Of a stretch of 6,828 nucleotides of DNA, positions 1 to 6,475 are shown in pieces. How positions within the stretch are numbered: the stretch's first letter is position 1; the number at the start of each line of letters is the position of its first letter. This DNA comes from DASUPK01 sp035265665 (GTDB lineage: Bacteria > Actinomycetota > Thermoleophilia > Solirubrobacterales > 70-9). The DNA lies in the NCBI GenBank assembly GCA_035265665.1, contig DATFOK010000124.1, positions 1 through 6,828 on the forward strand. The letters run 5' to 3'. The notes under the pieces were generated by a model. That model saw only the letters and a program-made list of their open reading frames with translations. It made no database searches and was not told where the DNA came from. Both the position numbers and the translations under genes were made by a program.

Positions 1-681
1 GCCGTCCTGGACCGCGGCTCGATCTTCGAGATCGGCGCTCGCTTCGGCCCCTCGCTGATCACCGCGCTCGCCCGTCTTGACGGCCGCCCCGTCGGCGTCC
101 TGGCTTCGGACCCCAACCACTACGCGGGCAGCCTGACCGCCGACGCGTCAGAGAAGCTCACGCGCTTCGTCGACATGTGCGACCAGTTCCACCTGCCGGT
201 GGCGAACTTCGTCGACCAGCCAGGGTTCCTGATCGGCACCGAGGCCGAGCGCGCCGGGACCATCCGCCGCGGGGCGCGGGCCCTGTACGCCGTTCACCAG
301 GCGACCGTACCGTGGGTCTCCGTCCTGGTGCGGAAGGTCTACGGGGTGGCCGGCGCCGGTCACGGCGACGGCTCCCGGCTCAACCTGCGATACGCGTGGC
401 CGTCGGGCGACTGGGGCTCGCTGCCGATCGCGGGCGGCCTGGAGGCCGCCTACCGGCGGGAGCTCGAAGCCTCCGACGATCCCGCGGCCCTCCGGGCGGA
501 GATCGAGGCTCGCCTGAACGCCGTCCGCTCGCCCTTCCGTACCGCGGAGCGCTTCTCAGTCGAGGAGATCATCGATCCGCGCGACACGCGCCCCCTGCTG
601 TGCGACTGGGCCGCCCGCGCGCACGAGCTCGTTCAGCACGAGCTTGCCGCGGGACCGAAATCACGCGGCCCGCGTCCCTAG
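1..681 (+). CDS. Acyl-CoA carboxylase carboxyltransferase (beta) subunit, C-terminal part
   Basis: Frame 1 is open from the first base to a TAG at 679-681, giving the last 226 residues of a protein whose N-terminal half lies off the left edge. It belongs to the biotin-dependent carboxyltransferase family (PccB/AccD type), cytoplasmic enzymes that move CO2 from carboxybiotin to an acyl-CoA such as propionyl- or acetyl-CoA. Visible family marks are FEIGARFGPSLITALARLDG near the start, the VDQPGFLIGTEAERAG segment that forms the first oxyanion-hole loop, the RRGARALYAVHQATVPW helix, and a glycine-rich YGVAGAGHG stretch where the second oxyanion loop is expected. The ending (RSPFRTAERFSVEEIIDPRDTRPLL) is the usual C-terminus, so the gene appears intact to its stop. 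The acyl-CoA preference cannot be read from this fragment. The stop codon is shared, on the CTAG palindrome, with the convergent gene at 678-971. Confidence 0.9.
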   Translation, partial: AVLDRGSIFEIGARFGPSLITALARLDGRPVGVLASDPNHYAGSLTADASEKLTRFVDMCDQFHLPVANFVDQPGFLIGTEAERAGTIRRGARALYAVHQATVPWVSVLVRKVYGVAGAGHGDGSRLNLRYAWPSGDWGSLPIAGGLEAAYRRELEASDDPAALRAEIEARLNAVRSPFRTAERFSVEEIIDPRDTRPLLCDWAARAHELVQHELAAGPKSRGPRP

Positions 682-971
682 CCGTCCGCGCTACCGCGGA
701 GGCGATCGGCCTCGCGCCGGATCTCGTCCTCGCTGATGGGCTTTCGTCCGTAGACGTCGTACGCGTTGGCCGCGACGCCGATGCCCCATCCCAGGATCGG
801 AAAGATCGGCCAGAAGAAGTCGTCGCCACCACTGGTGATCGCCCAGATCGCGACCAGCATGGCGTTAACCGCGACGTAGATGAAGACGTGTCCGCGGAAG
901 TCGCGCCTCTTCTTGAGGCGCTCGATCGCCTGGTCGCGGATCTCCTGATCGGTCTTTGCGCTCGCTTCCAT
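678..971 (-). CDS. 2TM-domain small membrane protein
   Basis: A 97-residue protein matching the pattern of the 2TM domain family (PF13239 type), whose function is generally unknown. A charged N-terminal stretch (residues 1-26, with QEIRDQAIERLKKRRDF) precedes two predicted membrane helices, about 27-46 (VFIYVAVNAMLVAIWAI) and 51-70 (FFWPIFPILGWGIGVAANA), joined by a short GGDD turn. A charged tail with RKPISEDEIRREADRL follows. Similar domains occur alone and fused to the N-terminus of some histidine kinases or DNA-binding proteins; here it stands alone. The ATG at 971 is the natural start because it precedes the typical charged segment. I see no Shine-Dalgarno, but TAGAAC lies six bases upstream, which would suit a leaderless mRNA. 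It converges on the carboxylase gene with a 4-bp overlap and diverges from the glycosyltransferase gene. Confidence 0.8.
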   Translation of the reverse strand: MEASAKTDQEIRDQAIERLKKRRDFRGHVFIYVAVNAMLVAIWAITSGGDDFFWPIFPILGWGIGVAANAYDVYGRKPISEDEIRREADRLRGSADG

Positions 972-1014
972 GGCCGTGTTCTAGCACCACCACGGTGGAT
1001 AGGCTGGCGCCGCG
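972..1014. promoter_or_regulatory. Divergent promoter gap between 2TM gene and glycosyltransferase gene
   Basis: This 43-bp gap must hold the starts for two divergent genes. On the plus strand TAGGCT (1000-1005) fits the TANNNT form of a -10 box and lies nine bases before the ATG at 1015. On the minus strand TAGAAC (983 to 978) lies six bases before the ATG at 971. Neither gene has a purine-rich ribosome site and neither -10 has a good TTGACA partner, so leaderless or near-leaderless transcripts are the simplest reading. Between the two boxes is a perfect 5-bp inverted repeat, CCACC-AC-GGTGG (987-998), placed where a bound protein could affect both promoters. All of this is pattern-based; no start site is measured. 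Confidence 0.35.
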
Positions 1015-2313
1015 ATGGCGGCGAACACGATCGTCTTCTTCCCCGAGGGAGCATTCGGGCCCACCAACAACTGCGTCGGGATCGGCGAGGTCCTGCGCGA
1101 CCGGGGCCACCGGGTGGTGTTCGTCATCGAGGAATCCTTCGCGGGGACCCTCGAGGAGAAGGGGTTCGAGGAGCGGCTGATGCGCCTCGGCCCTCCACCG
1201 GAGCAGGAGGAGGAGCCGGGCCAGTTCTGGAAGGACTTCATCCGCGACACCGCCCCGGTCTTTCGCAAGACGACCTTCGAGCAGCTTGGCGAGTTCATCG
1301 CGCCGACCTGGGAGGCCCTTCTGGACGGCGCGCGCTACGTCGACGAGCGCCTGGTGGAGATCTTCGACGAGCTGGAGCCCGACGCGATCGTCGAGGACAA
1401 CGTGTGCGCGTTCCCCGCGATCCCTGCGAGCGGCCGCCCGTGGGTGCGAATCGTCTCCTGCAACCCGCTGGAGATCAAGGACCCGGAGCTTCCACCGCCG
1501 TACTCGGGCCTTCCCATCGACGACCGAAGCGAATGGGACGCATTCCGGGCCGAGTACGCGCGCGGGATCGGCGAGATGCGCATGGAGTTCGATCACTTCT
1601 GCCGGGATCGGGGCGCCCCGGCGCTACCCGATGGCGAGCTGATCCACCCCTCCCGCTGGCTCAACCTCTACCTGTATCCGCGCGAGCTCGACTACCCGCG
1701 CTCAAAGCCTTTGGGCTCCACCTGGCACAACCTCGAGTCGAGCGTCCGCGGAAGCGACGCGCCGTGGAGCGTGCCGGACGAGCTCGCCGAGGGCGATGGC
1801 GCGCTCATCTATCTGAGCCTCGGATCGCTGGGGTCCGCCGACGTGCCCCTGATGGAGCGCCTGGTCGAATCGCTCGCCGAGACGCCGCATCGCTACGTGG
1901 TGTCGAAGGGTCCGCAGCACGAGGCCTACGAGCTCGCGCCCAATATGACGGGCGCCGAGTTCCTCCCCCAGGTCTCGGTGCTCCCCCATGTCGACCTCGT
2001 GATCACACACGGTGGCAACAACACCGTCACCGAATGCATGCACCTCGGCAAGCCGATGATGCTGTTGCCCATCTTCTGGGACCAGCACGACAACGCCCAG
2101 CGCGTCCACGAGACGGGATTCGGCGAGCGCCTCTCGACCTACTCGTTCACGGACTCGGAGATCGCCAGCGCGATCGATCGCCTGCTGGGCGATCGGGAGC
2201 TTCACGCACGACTCGGCGAGACCTCGAAGCGGCTGCAGGGGAATCCCGGAAACGTCCGGGCCGCCGACCTGATCGAGCGCGTCGCGGAGACCGGCGAACC
2301 GGCGACGGACTGA
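1015..2313 (+). CDS. GT1-family (UGT/MGT-like) glycosyltransferase
   Basis: A 432-residue protein of the usual length for a GT-B fold, family 1 glycosyltransferase, which transfers a sugar from a nucleotide-sugar donor to a small-molecule or lipid acceptor. The N-terminal acceptor domain begins with a beta strand and glycine loop (NTIVFFPEGAFGPTNN, residues 4-19), then the helix GIGEVLRDRGHRVVFV. The C-terminal donor domain begins near GALIYLSLGSLG (about 263) and carries the GT1 signature: LPHVDLVITHGGNNTVTE, with His332 and Gly-Gly expected at the donor phosphates, then PIFWDQHDNAQRV, with Asp356 and Gln357 where the sugar is normally contacted. No signal peptide or membrane segment is seen. 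An oddity is that the N-terminal loop, normally GHxNP with a catalytic His, reads GPTNN. Donor and acceptor are unknown. The kinase gene follows 27 bases after its stop, so they may be co-transcribed, although a functional link is not obvious. Confidence 0.85.
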   Translation: MAANTIVFFPEGAFGPTNNCVGIGEVLRDRGHRVVFVIEESFAGTLEEKGFEERLMRLGPPPEQEEEPGQFWKDFIRDTAPVFRKTTFEQLGEFIAPTWEALLDGARYVDERLVEIFDELEPDAIVEDNVCAFPAIPASGRPWVRIVSCNPLEIKDPELPPPYSGLPIDDRSEWDAFRAEYARGIGEMRMEFDHFCRDRGAPALPDGELIHPSRWLNLYLYPRELDYPRSKPLGSTWHNLESSVRGSDAPWSVPDELAEGDGALIYLSLGSLGSADVPLMERLVESLAETPHRYVVSKGPQHEAYELAPNMTGAEFLPQVSVLPHVDLVITHGGNNTVTECMHLGKPMMLLPIFWDQHDNAQRVHETGFGERLSTYSFTDSEIASAIDRLLGDRELHARLGETSKRLQGNPGNVRAADLIERVAETGEPATD

Positions 2314-2340
2314 CGCCGGACCTACACTGAATTGAGGGCG

Positions 2341-3750
2341 ATGGGCGCCGAAGGTCCACATCGCATCGACGCGGCGAGAATCGCCGCCGACGCCGCCGAG
2401 ATCGTCGCCTCGGTCGCCCTCGCCACGGGCGTGGTGGCCCTGCTGGACGAGGTCGCGCCGGTCACGGGCCTCGGGGTCCTGTACCTGCTGGCGGTCCTCT
2501 TCATCGCCATCCGGCGAGGCCAGCTCGCGGCGATCGTGACGGCCGTCATCAGCGTCACGGCCCTCAACTTCTTCTTCATCGAGCCCCGCTACCACCTGAC
2601 GATCGCCGACGACAACAATGTCGTGGCCCTCGCTGTGTTCCTCATCGCGGCCCTGGTCGTGGGCCGGCTCGCGGCTACAGCACGGGATCAGGCCAGCGAG
2701 GCCGAGCGCCGTGCCCTGCTCGCGTCCGCCCGCGAGCGCGAGGCGATGATCCTGGCGCAGGCGGCGTCCTCGCTGCTGGCCGGCGAGAAGGTCGAGACGC
2801 AGCTCGAGCTGATCGGCAACGACAGCGGACCATCGGGCCACCGCGCGGTGCGTGCCGGCCTCACTTCCGCTCCCGCCCCGATGACCGGCGAGCTCGCGGT
2901 GCGAATCCCCGCCACGCGCCCCGGCTGGCTCTACGGTAGACCCGAGGCCGGCTGGGATCGCCAGAGCCTCGAGCGGCTGTCGCAGTCCCTCGCGCGGCTG
3001 ATCGACCTGGCTCGCGAGCGCGAGCGCCTGACCGTGCGCTCGGCAGCCGCCGAGGCGGCACGCCGCGCTGACACGGCGAAGACGGCCCTGCTCCACGCGA
3101 TCTCGCACGACCTCCGCTCGCCCCTGACCGCGATCACGACCGCGGCCAGCGGCCTGCGCCAGGAGCGGCTATCGCCCGACGACCGGGAGGGGCTCATGGA
3201 GGCGATCGAGGCCGAATCCGACCGCCTGGCGCGGATGGTCGACGACCTGCTCGACCTGTCGCGCATCGAGGCGGGCGCGGTGAATCCGCGCACCGACTGG
3301 TGCGACCTCGCCGACGTCGTCGCTCGCGCCTCGGAGCAGGTGCAGGGAAGGTTCGGGGACCACCCGATCGAGCTCGACCTGCCGGCCGATCTTCCACTGG
3401 TCCGCGCCGACGTCGCGCAGCTCGAGCGCGTGTTCTCGAACCTGCTGGAGAACGCGGTGAAGTTCTCTCCCGAGCACGCTGCGGTGCGCGTCAGCGGCGG
3501 GTCCGGCGGCGGCAAGGTCACCGTCCGCGTGAGCGATGCCGGGCCGGGCATCCCCACGTCGCGGCGAAGCGAGATCTTCGAACCGTTCGTCCGCGGGAGC
3601 GAGCGCCGCCAGGGATCGGGCCTGGGCCTCGCGATCTGCCGTGGACTGGTCGAGGCCAACGGCGGCGAGATCAGCCTGCAAGGCGCGACCGGCGGCGGGA
3701 CGACGTTCGCGGTCGCATTCCCACTCGTCAAGCAGCCCGTGGAGGCATGA
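2341..3750 (+). CDS. KdpD-like sensor histidine kinase (DUF4118, HisKA, HATPase), lacking the KdpD N-terminal domain
   Basis: A 469-residue membrane-bound sensor kinase. Four short hydrophobic segments at about residues 20-36, 42-58, 61-80 and 93-112 form a DUF4118 (KdpD membrane) domain, including the telltale LNFFFIEPRYHLTI between the third and fourth. A charged helical linker and a weak GAF-like stretch (about 115-235) lead to the HisKA helix with HAISHDLRSPLTAI, where His256 is the expected phosphorylated histidine. The ATPase domain shows the N box (NLLENAVKFSP, Asn371), the G1 box (DAGPGIP, Asp399), the F region (IFEPFVRG) and the G2 box (GSGLGLAI, from Gly425). Full-length KdpD has several hundred more N-terminal residues (KdpD and USP domains); these are absent, and the short gap after the glycosyltransferase leaves no room for them. 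I chose the ATG at 2341; an in-frame TTG at 2332 would add three residues. The final codons overlap the response-regulator start. Confidence 0.88.
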   Translation: MGAEGPHRIDAARIAADAAEIVASVALATGVVALLDEVAPVTGLGVLYLLAVLFIAIRRGQLAAIVTAVISVTALNFFFIEPRYHLTIADDNNVVALAVFLIAALVVGRLAATARDQASEAERRALLASAREREAMILAQAASSLLAGEKVETQLELIGNDSGPSGHRAVRAGLTSAPAPMTGELAVRIPATRPGWLYGRPEAGWDRQSLERLSQSLARLIDLARERERLTVRSAAAEAARRADTAKTALLHAISHDLRSPLTAITTAASGLRQERLSPDDREGLMEAIEAESDRLARMVDDLLDLSRIEAGAVNPRTDWCDLADVVARASEQVQGRFGDHPIELDLPADLPLVRADVAQLERVFSNLLENAVKFSPEHAAVRVSGGSGGGKVTVRVSDAGPGIPTSRRSEIFEPFVRGSERRQGSGLGLAICRGLVEANGGEISLQGATGGGTTFAVAFPLVKQPVEA

Positions 3751-4436
3751 CCTCGAACGAACAGCGGGTCCTCGTCGTCGACGATGAGCCGCAGATCGTC
3801 CGGGCGCTCAAGGTAATCCTGAGGGGAGCGGGGTACGTGACCCAGCAGGCGGAGACCAAGCGCGAGGCCTTGGACGCCGTATCGGTTCGCCCACCCGACG
3901 CGATGGTGCTCGACCTGATCCTGCCGGATGGCTCCGGCGTGGAGGTCTGCGAGGAGGTTCGCCGATGGAGCGGGCTTCCGATCATCGTGCTGTCGGCGGT
4001 CGGCGACGAGCGAGAGAAGGTCCGTGCCCTGGATGCCGGCGCCGACGACTACATCACGAAGCCCTTCGGCACCGACGAGCTCCTCGCGCGCCTGCGGGCC
4101 GCCCTGCGACGGGTTGCCGAGGACGGCGAGCCGCGAATCGAGATCGGCGACCTCACGGTCGACCTCGAGTCGCGGCAGGTCTCCAGCCAGGGCGAGCCCG
4201 TCCACCTGACGCCGATCGAGTTCGACCTGCTTCGCGTCCTCACCCAGCACCGCGGCAAGCTCGTTACGCACCGCCAGCTCCTGCACGAGGTCTGGGGCCC
4301 GGTCTATGAGACTGAGACCCACTATCTGCGGGTTCATGTCGCGCACATCCGGGCCAAGATCGAGCCCGAGCCATCGCGACCTCGCTACCTGATCACCGAA
4401 CCCGGGGTCGGCTACCGCCTGCGGGACGAGCCCTAA
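3747..4436 (+). CDS. kdpE: KdpE-like OmpR-family response regulator
   Basis: A 229-residue cytoplasmic transcription regulator and evident partner of the kinase just upstream. The receiver domain (about 5-120) has the acidic pair Asp12-Asp13 in VLVVDDEP, the phospho-acceptor Asp56 in MVLDLILPDGSG, the switch Ser83 in IIVLSA and Lys105 in YITKPF. The winged-helix DNA-binding domain (about 132-229) carries LTPIEFDLLRVLTQHRGK, then THRQLLHEVWGP and THYLRVHVAHIRAKIE, and ends TEPGVGYRL, wording typical of KdpE rather than of generic OmpR regulators. Its ATG overlaps the kinase stop in ATGA, and GGAGG (3741-3745) sits one base upstream, closer than ideal, so translational coupling to the kinase is likely. 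Known KdpE activates the kdpFABC K+ pump genes; no kdpFABC is in this window, so the target here is unknown. The symbol is by similarity of motifs, not by a search. Confidence 0.82.
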   Translation: MTSNEQRVLVVDDEPQIVRALKVILRGAGYVTQQAETKREALDAVSVRPPDAMVLDLILPDGSGVEVCEEVRRWSGLPIIVLSAVGDEREKVRALDAGADDYITKPFGTDELLARLRAALRRVAEDGEPRIEIGDLTVDLESRQVSSQGEPVHLTPIEFDLLRVLTQHRGKLVTHRQLLHEVWGPVYETETHYLRVHVAHIRAKIEPEPSRPRYLITEPGVGYRLRDEP

Positions 4437-4442
4437 CCACCG

Positions 4443-4457
4443 CAGCCGCAACGGCTG
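4443..4457. terminator. Short hairpin between convergent genes, possible bidirectional terminator
   Basis: CAGCCG-CAA-CGGCTG is a perfect 6-bp stem with a 3-base loop. It fills most of the 22-base gap between the stop of the kdpE-like gene and the stop of the convergent transporter. There is no T-rich run on either side, so it is not a classical intrinsic terminator; the claim rests on the stem and its position. Confidence 0.4.
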
Positions 4458-4458
4458 G

Positions 4459-5844
4459 TCAGTCCTCGGCCTCAGCCTCGCGCTCGATCGCCTCGATGCC
4501 GCTCGGCCGGCCGGCGCGGACCCAACGCGCGTACAAAACGGCGGCCACCAGCACCGTGCCGCCGAGCGCCAGCAGCGGATAGCCACGCTCCAGATTGACG
4601 AGAAGGGTGAACGCGACGGCGATCGCCCCGAGGACGTTGGTCGCCGTCAGCAGGTGCAGGCCCTGGCGATGGGCGAAGCGAGCCATCGCCAGCAGGCCGG
4701 CGAGGAAGCTCACGAATACAGCAACCGCGTACACGAGCACCAGCTCCTGCTCCTGGCCACTTGCGGCCAGGATGATCGCCGCCGAGATCGCGGCGTAGAC
4801 CACGACGGCAGCGACCGGCGTGTGATGCCGGTTCGTCTCTCCCAGCCGCCGGGGGAGGAGCCCGTCCTCGCCTCGCGGACCGGTGCGCGCGAGGGCCTTC
4901 AGCAGGCCCGGCCCAGCCTGGAATGACGACGCGGCGGCAGCGAGCAGCAGCAGCCCGCTGGTGAGCTGGAAGAACCCGAACAGCCCGCCGTCGCCCGTCG
5001 CCCCCCGGGCGATCTGCGCGATCTGGGTTTGATCGTGTGGCGGAATGCCGACGTGCAGGTGGACGGCGAGCGCGGTGAGCCCGAGGGTCAAGCCGCCGAC
5101 GATGAAGATCGTCGCCGCCAGCGTTCCGCGACCGAAGCGCCGGCGCCCACGGTTGTCGAGCTGCCCGAGCTGGGCGATCGAGGTCGCCGGCGCCTCGGTG
5201 CCCGTGGCGAGGGCCATCGCGACAGGAAAGGCAAGGATCACCGCGACCAGGGCCGGGCTCGCCGAATCGGTGAGCGGCGCGGCCCCGTGCGCTTGGCTCG
5301 GGTCGATCCAGCCAAGCGCAAGGACGGGGATCGCGGCGAAGATGAACAGGCAGGTCATCACCGCGAAGATGAGTCGGCCGCCGTGACCAAACCAGGTCAG
5401 CGCCGCGACGGCCGCCACAAGCACGAGATCGAGCGGGATTCGCACCGCGGCGAGCTCCGGGACCAGCGCGATCACGGCGCTCACGGCCGCCGCGACCGAG
5501 ATCGCGATGGTGAGCGCGAAGTCCACGACAAGCGCCCCGATCGGCAGGAAGGTCCACTGCTGCCCGAACGCGCGTCCGGCCGCCTCCGGAGAGCCACCAC
5601 CCTCGGGAAAGGCCTTCATGAGCTGCCAGTAGTTCAGGGTCACCAGCGCGATGACCCCGATGACCAGCCCCATAGTAGGGAGCAGGAGCTCCAGGTGCCC
5701 GCCCAGGGCGCGGAGCGCCGACTCGATGGCGTAGGCGACCGACGACACCGGATCGGCCATGACCGCGAATGCGAATGCGAAGAAGAGGACGGCCCGGAAC
5801 CGGCGGGTCCGCGGCCGCGCCGCGACCGTGTCAATCGTGGCCAC
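4459..5844 (-). CDS. KimA-like APC-superfamily transporter, probable K+ or amino acid importer
   Basis: A 461-residue integral membrane protein of the APC superfamily, with about twelve hydrophobic segments. The first helix carries MADPVSSVAYAI (Asp31, Tyr38). The segment after helix 2 is NYWQLMKAFPEGGGSPEAAG, which resembles the YRQ...YPxGGG region of the K+/H+ symporter KimA (YdaO). Helix 3 has VVDFALTIAISVAAAV (Asp108, Thr112, Ser116) and helix 6 has ATGTEAPATS (Glu217). These spacings match the cation-site residues I recall for KimA. The protein ends shortly after the last helix (GIEAIEREAEAED), so KimA's large cytosolic C-terminal domain is missing. I chose the GTG at 5844 because the first helix follows about 17 residues later; an ATG at 5922 would add 26 arginine- and serine-rich residues inside the upstream gene. 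No Shine-Dalgarno is seen, and the start overlaps the upstream stop by 14 bases, suggesting coupled translation. An amino acid permease remains possible. Confidence 0.75.
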   Translation of the reverse strand: MATIDTVAARPRTRRFRAVLFFAFAFAVMADPVSSVAYAIESALRALGGHLELLLPTMGLVIGVIALVTLNYWQLMKAFPEGGGSPEAAGRAFGQQWTFLPIGALVVDFALTIAISVAAAVSAVIALVPELAAVRIPLDLVLVAAVAALTWFGHGGRLIFAVMTCLFIFAAIPVLALGWIDPSQAHGAAPLTDSASPALVAVILAFPVAMALATGTEAPATSIAQLGQLDNRGRRRFGRGTLAATIFIVGGLTLGLTALAVHLHVGIPPHDQTQIAQIARGATGDGGLFGFFQLTSGLLLLAAAASSFQAGPGLLKALARTGPRGEDGLLPRRLGETNRHHTPVAAVVVYAAISAAIILAASGQEQELVLVYAVAVFVSFLAGLLAMARFAHRQGLHLLTATNVLGAIAVAFTLLVNLERGYPLLALGGTVLVAAVLYARWVRAGRPSGIEAIEREAEAED

Positions 5845-6373
5845 GGAGACATGGGTGGAGCGGGAGCGGAGGCGCCGGGGGGAGCTCGCACCAAGGCTGG
5901 CTCGAGGCGAGCAGGTGCTCAAGTGCCGCTTGCGCCTCCCGTTGTAGCCCGCCCGGCGCGGTGCGGACGTAGAGCGGCGACGTCGGGTCGGTGATCAGCC
6001 TGAGGGTCATCGCTACGCCGCGCGGATCGATCGGATCGACATCGCGCAAGGCGCCGGCGAGGCTCATGAGGGTCGTGCGAGCCTCCGCTACCTCGTCGAC
6101 TCGGAACGAAACGGCGGATGACATGTAGGAGCCCGGATCGCTTTCGAGGTCGTCCACCAGGTGCTCTACGGATGCGGCGAGCCGGCGGCGGTACCTGGAC
6201 CGGACGAGCTGCATGGCTCGGTGGGTCAGCGCTGGGTCGGTCGCGGGGTCCACCCCCGCAGCCAGCGCGGCGTTCAGTCGGCTCCGAAACAGAAACGCCC
6301 TGACCCGAGCGAGCCGGGTGCTGGGCAGCTGGCGTGGTCGGGACCCGCCTGGTGAGAGATGAATGGACGCCAC
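5831..6373 (-). CDS. Uncharacterised 180-residue protein, first gene of the transporter unit
   Basis: I do not recognise a named domain. The start is the GTG at 6373, fixed by a perfect AGGAGG five bases upstream; an ATG at 6466 would add 31 residues with no ribosome site. The protein is rich in Ala, Arg and Leu and looks largely helical and soluble, with no signal peptide or membrane helix. A basic N-terminal third (RLARVRAFLFRSRLNAALAAGVDP, about 22-45) leads to THRAMQLVRSRYRRRLAASVEHLVDDL (about 52-78), a middle part with VDEVAEARTTLMSLAGALRDV, then RGVAMTLRLITDPTSPLYV, and a proline-rich tail (ELPPAPPLPLHP). From memory, the phrases LNAALAAGVDP, RGVAMTLRLITD and SPLYV recall hypothetical proteins common in Thermoleophilia-type genomes; I could not check this. 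It overlaps the transporter gene by 14 bases, so the two are probably translated together and may act together, for instance as a cytosolic accessory or regulator. Confidence 0.7.
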   Translation of the reverse strand: MASIHLSPGGSRPRQLPSTRLARVRAFLFRSRLNAALAAGVDPATDPALTHRAMQLVRSRYRRRLAASVEHLVDDLESDPGSYMSSAVSFRVDEVAEARTTLMSLAGALRDVDPIDPRGVAMTLRLITDPTSPLYVRTAPGGLQREAQAALEHLLASSQPWCELPPAPPLPLHPCLRGHD

Positions 6374-6378
6374 CGGAA

Positions 6379-6384
6379 CCTCCT
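6379..6384 (-). promoter_or_regulatory. Shine-Dalgarno site AGGAGG that sets the GTG start at 6373
   Basis: A perfect AGGAGG on the minus strand sits five bases before the GTG at 6373. It is the best ribosome site in the window and decides the start of the 180-residue protein in favour of 6373 over 6466. Confidence 0.75.
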
Positions 6385-6404
6385 GGGTCGACAACGAACG
6401 CCGA

Positions 6405-6434
6405 CCAGGCTTCCCGGCACACCTGGCTTCCAGG
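6405..6434. repeat. Imperfect direct repeat CCWGGCTTCC with a hairpin
   Basis: CCAGGCTTCC (6405-6414) recurs as CCTGGCTTCC (6422-6431), one mismatch in ten, with starts 17 bases apart. The second copy also opens a perfect inverted repeat, CCTGG-CTT-CCAGG (6422-6434). The element lies in the expected 5' leader of the minus-strand gene at 6373, so it could act in the RNA or as a protein site. The function is unknown. Confidence 0.35.
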
Positions 6435-6437
6435 CTA
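6432..6437 (-). promoter_or_regulatory. Possible -10 box for the leftward transporter unit
   Basis: On the minus strand TAGCCT (6437 to 6432) fits TANNNT and would put a transcript start about 50 bases before the GTG at 6373. I see no convincing -35 at the usual distance, so this is a weak call. It overlaps a GTTAGC (6439 to 6434) resembling the TTAGCG repeats nearby. Confidence 0.2.
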
Positions 6438-6475
6438 ACGCGACTCAGCGCGCGTTTGGCCTGCAAAAGCAGTTC

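Noticed and set aside
177..2330. A 717-codon open frame on the plus strand
   Set aside because: It runs out of frame through the carboxylase, the 2TM gene and the glycosyltransferase, is arginine- and proline-rich, and shows no motif. It is a shadow frame typical of GC-rich DNA.
1702..3108. A 468-codon open frame on the minus strand
   Set aside because: It lies antisense to the glycosyltransferase and kinase, both of which have clear family motifs. Its product is low-complexity and rich in Arg, Asp, Gly and His.
2931..4586. A 551-codon open frame on the minus strand
   Set aside because: It is antisense to the kinase and regulator and extends into the transporter. The C-terminal half is mostly Arg and Ser runs with no recognisable fold.
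5829..5834. A perfect TTGACA on the minus strand
   Set aside because: No TANNNT box lies at the proper distance downstream, and it falls inside the start of the transporter gene. It is probably coding sequence only.
5029..5994. A 321-codon open frame on the plus strand
   Set aside because: It is antisense to the KimA-like transporter. The product is an Arg/Asp/Glu/Gly-rich low-complexity string, the usual complement of a hydrophobic GC-rich gene.
6461..6472. CTGC-AAAA-GCAG inverted repeat
   Set aside because: The stem is only four base pairs and does not extend, so it is too weak to call as a hairpin or operator.
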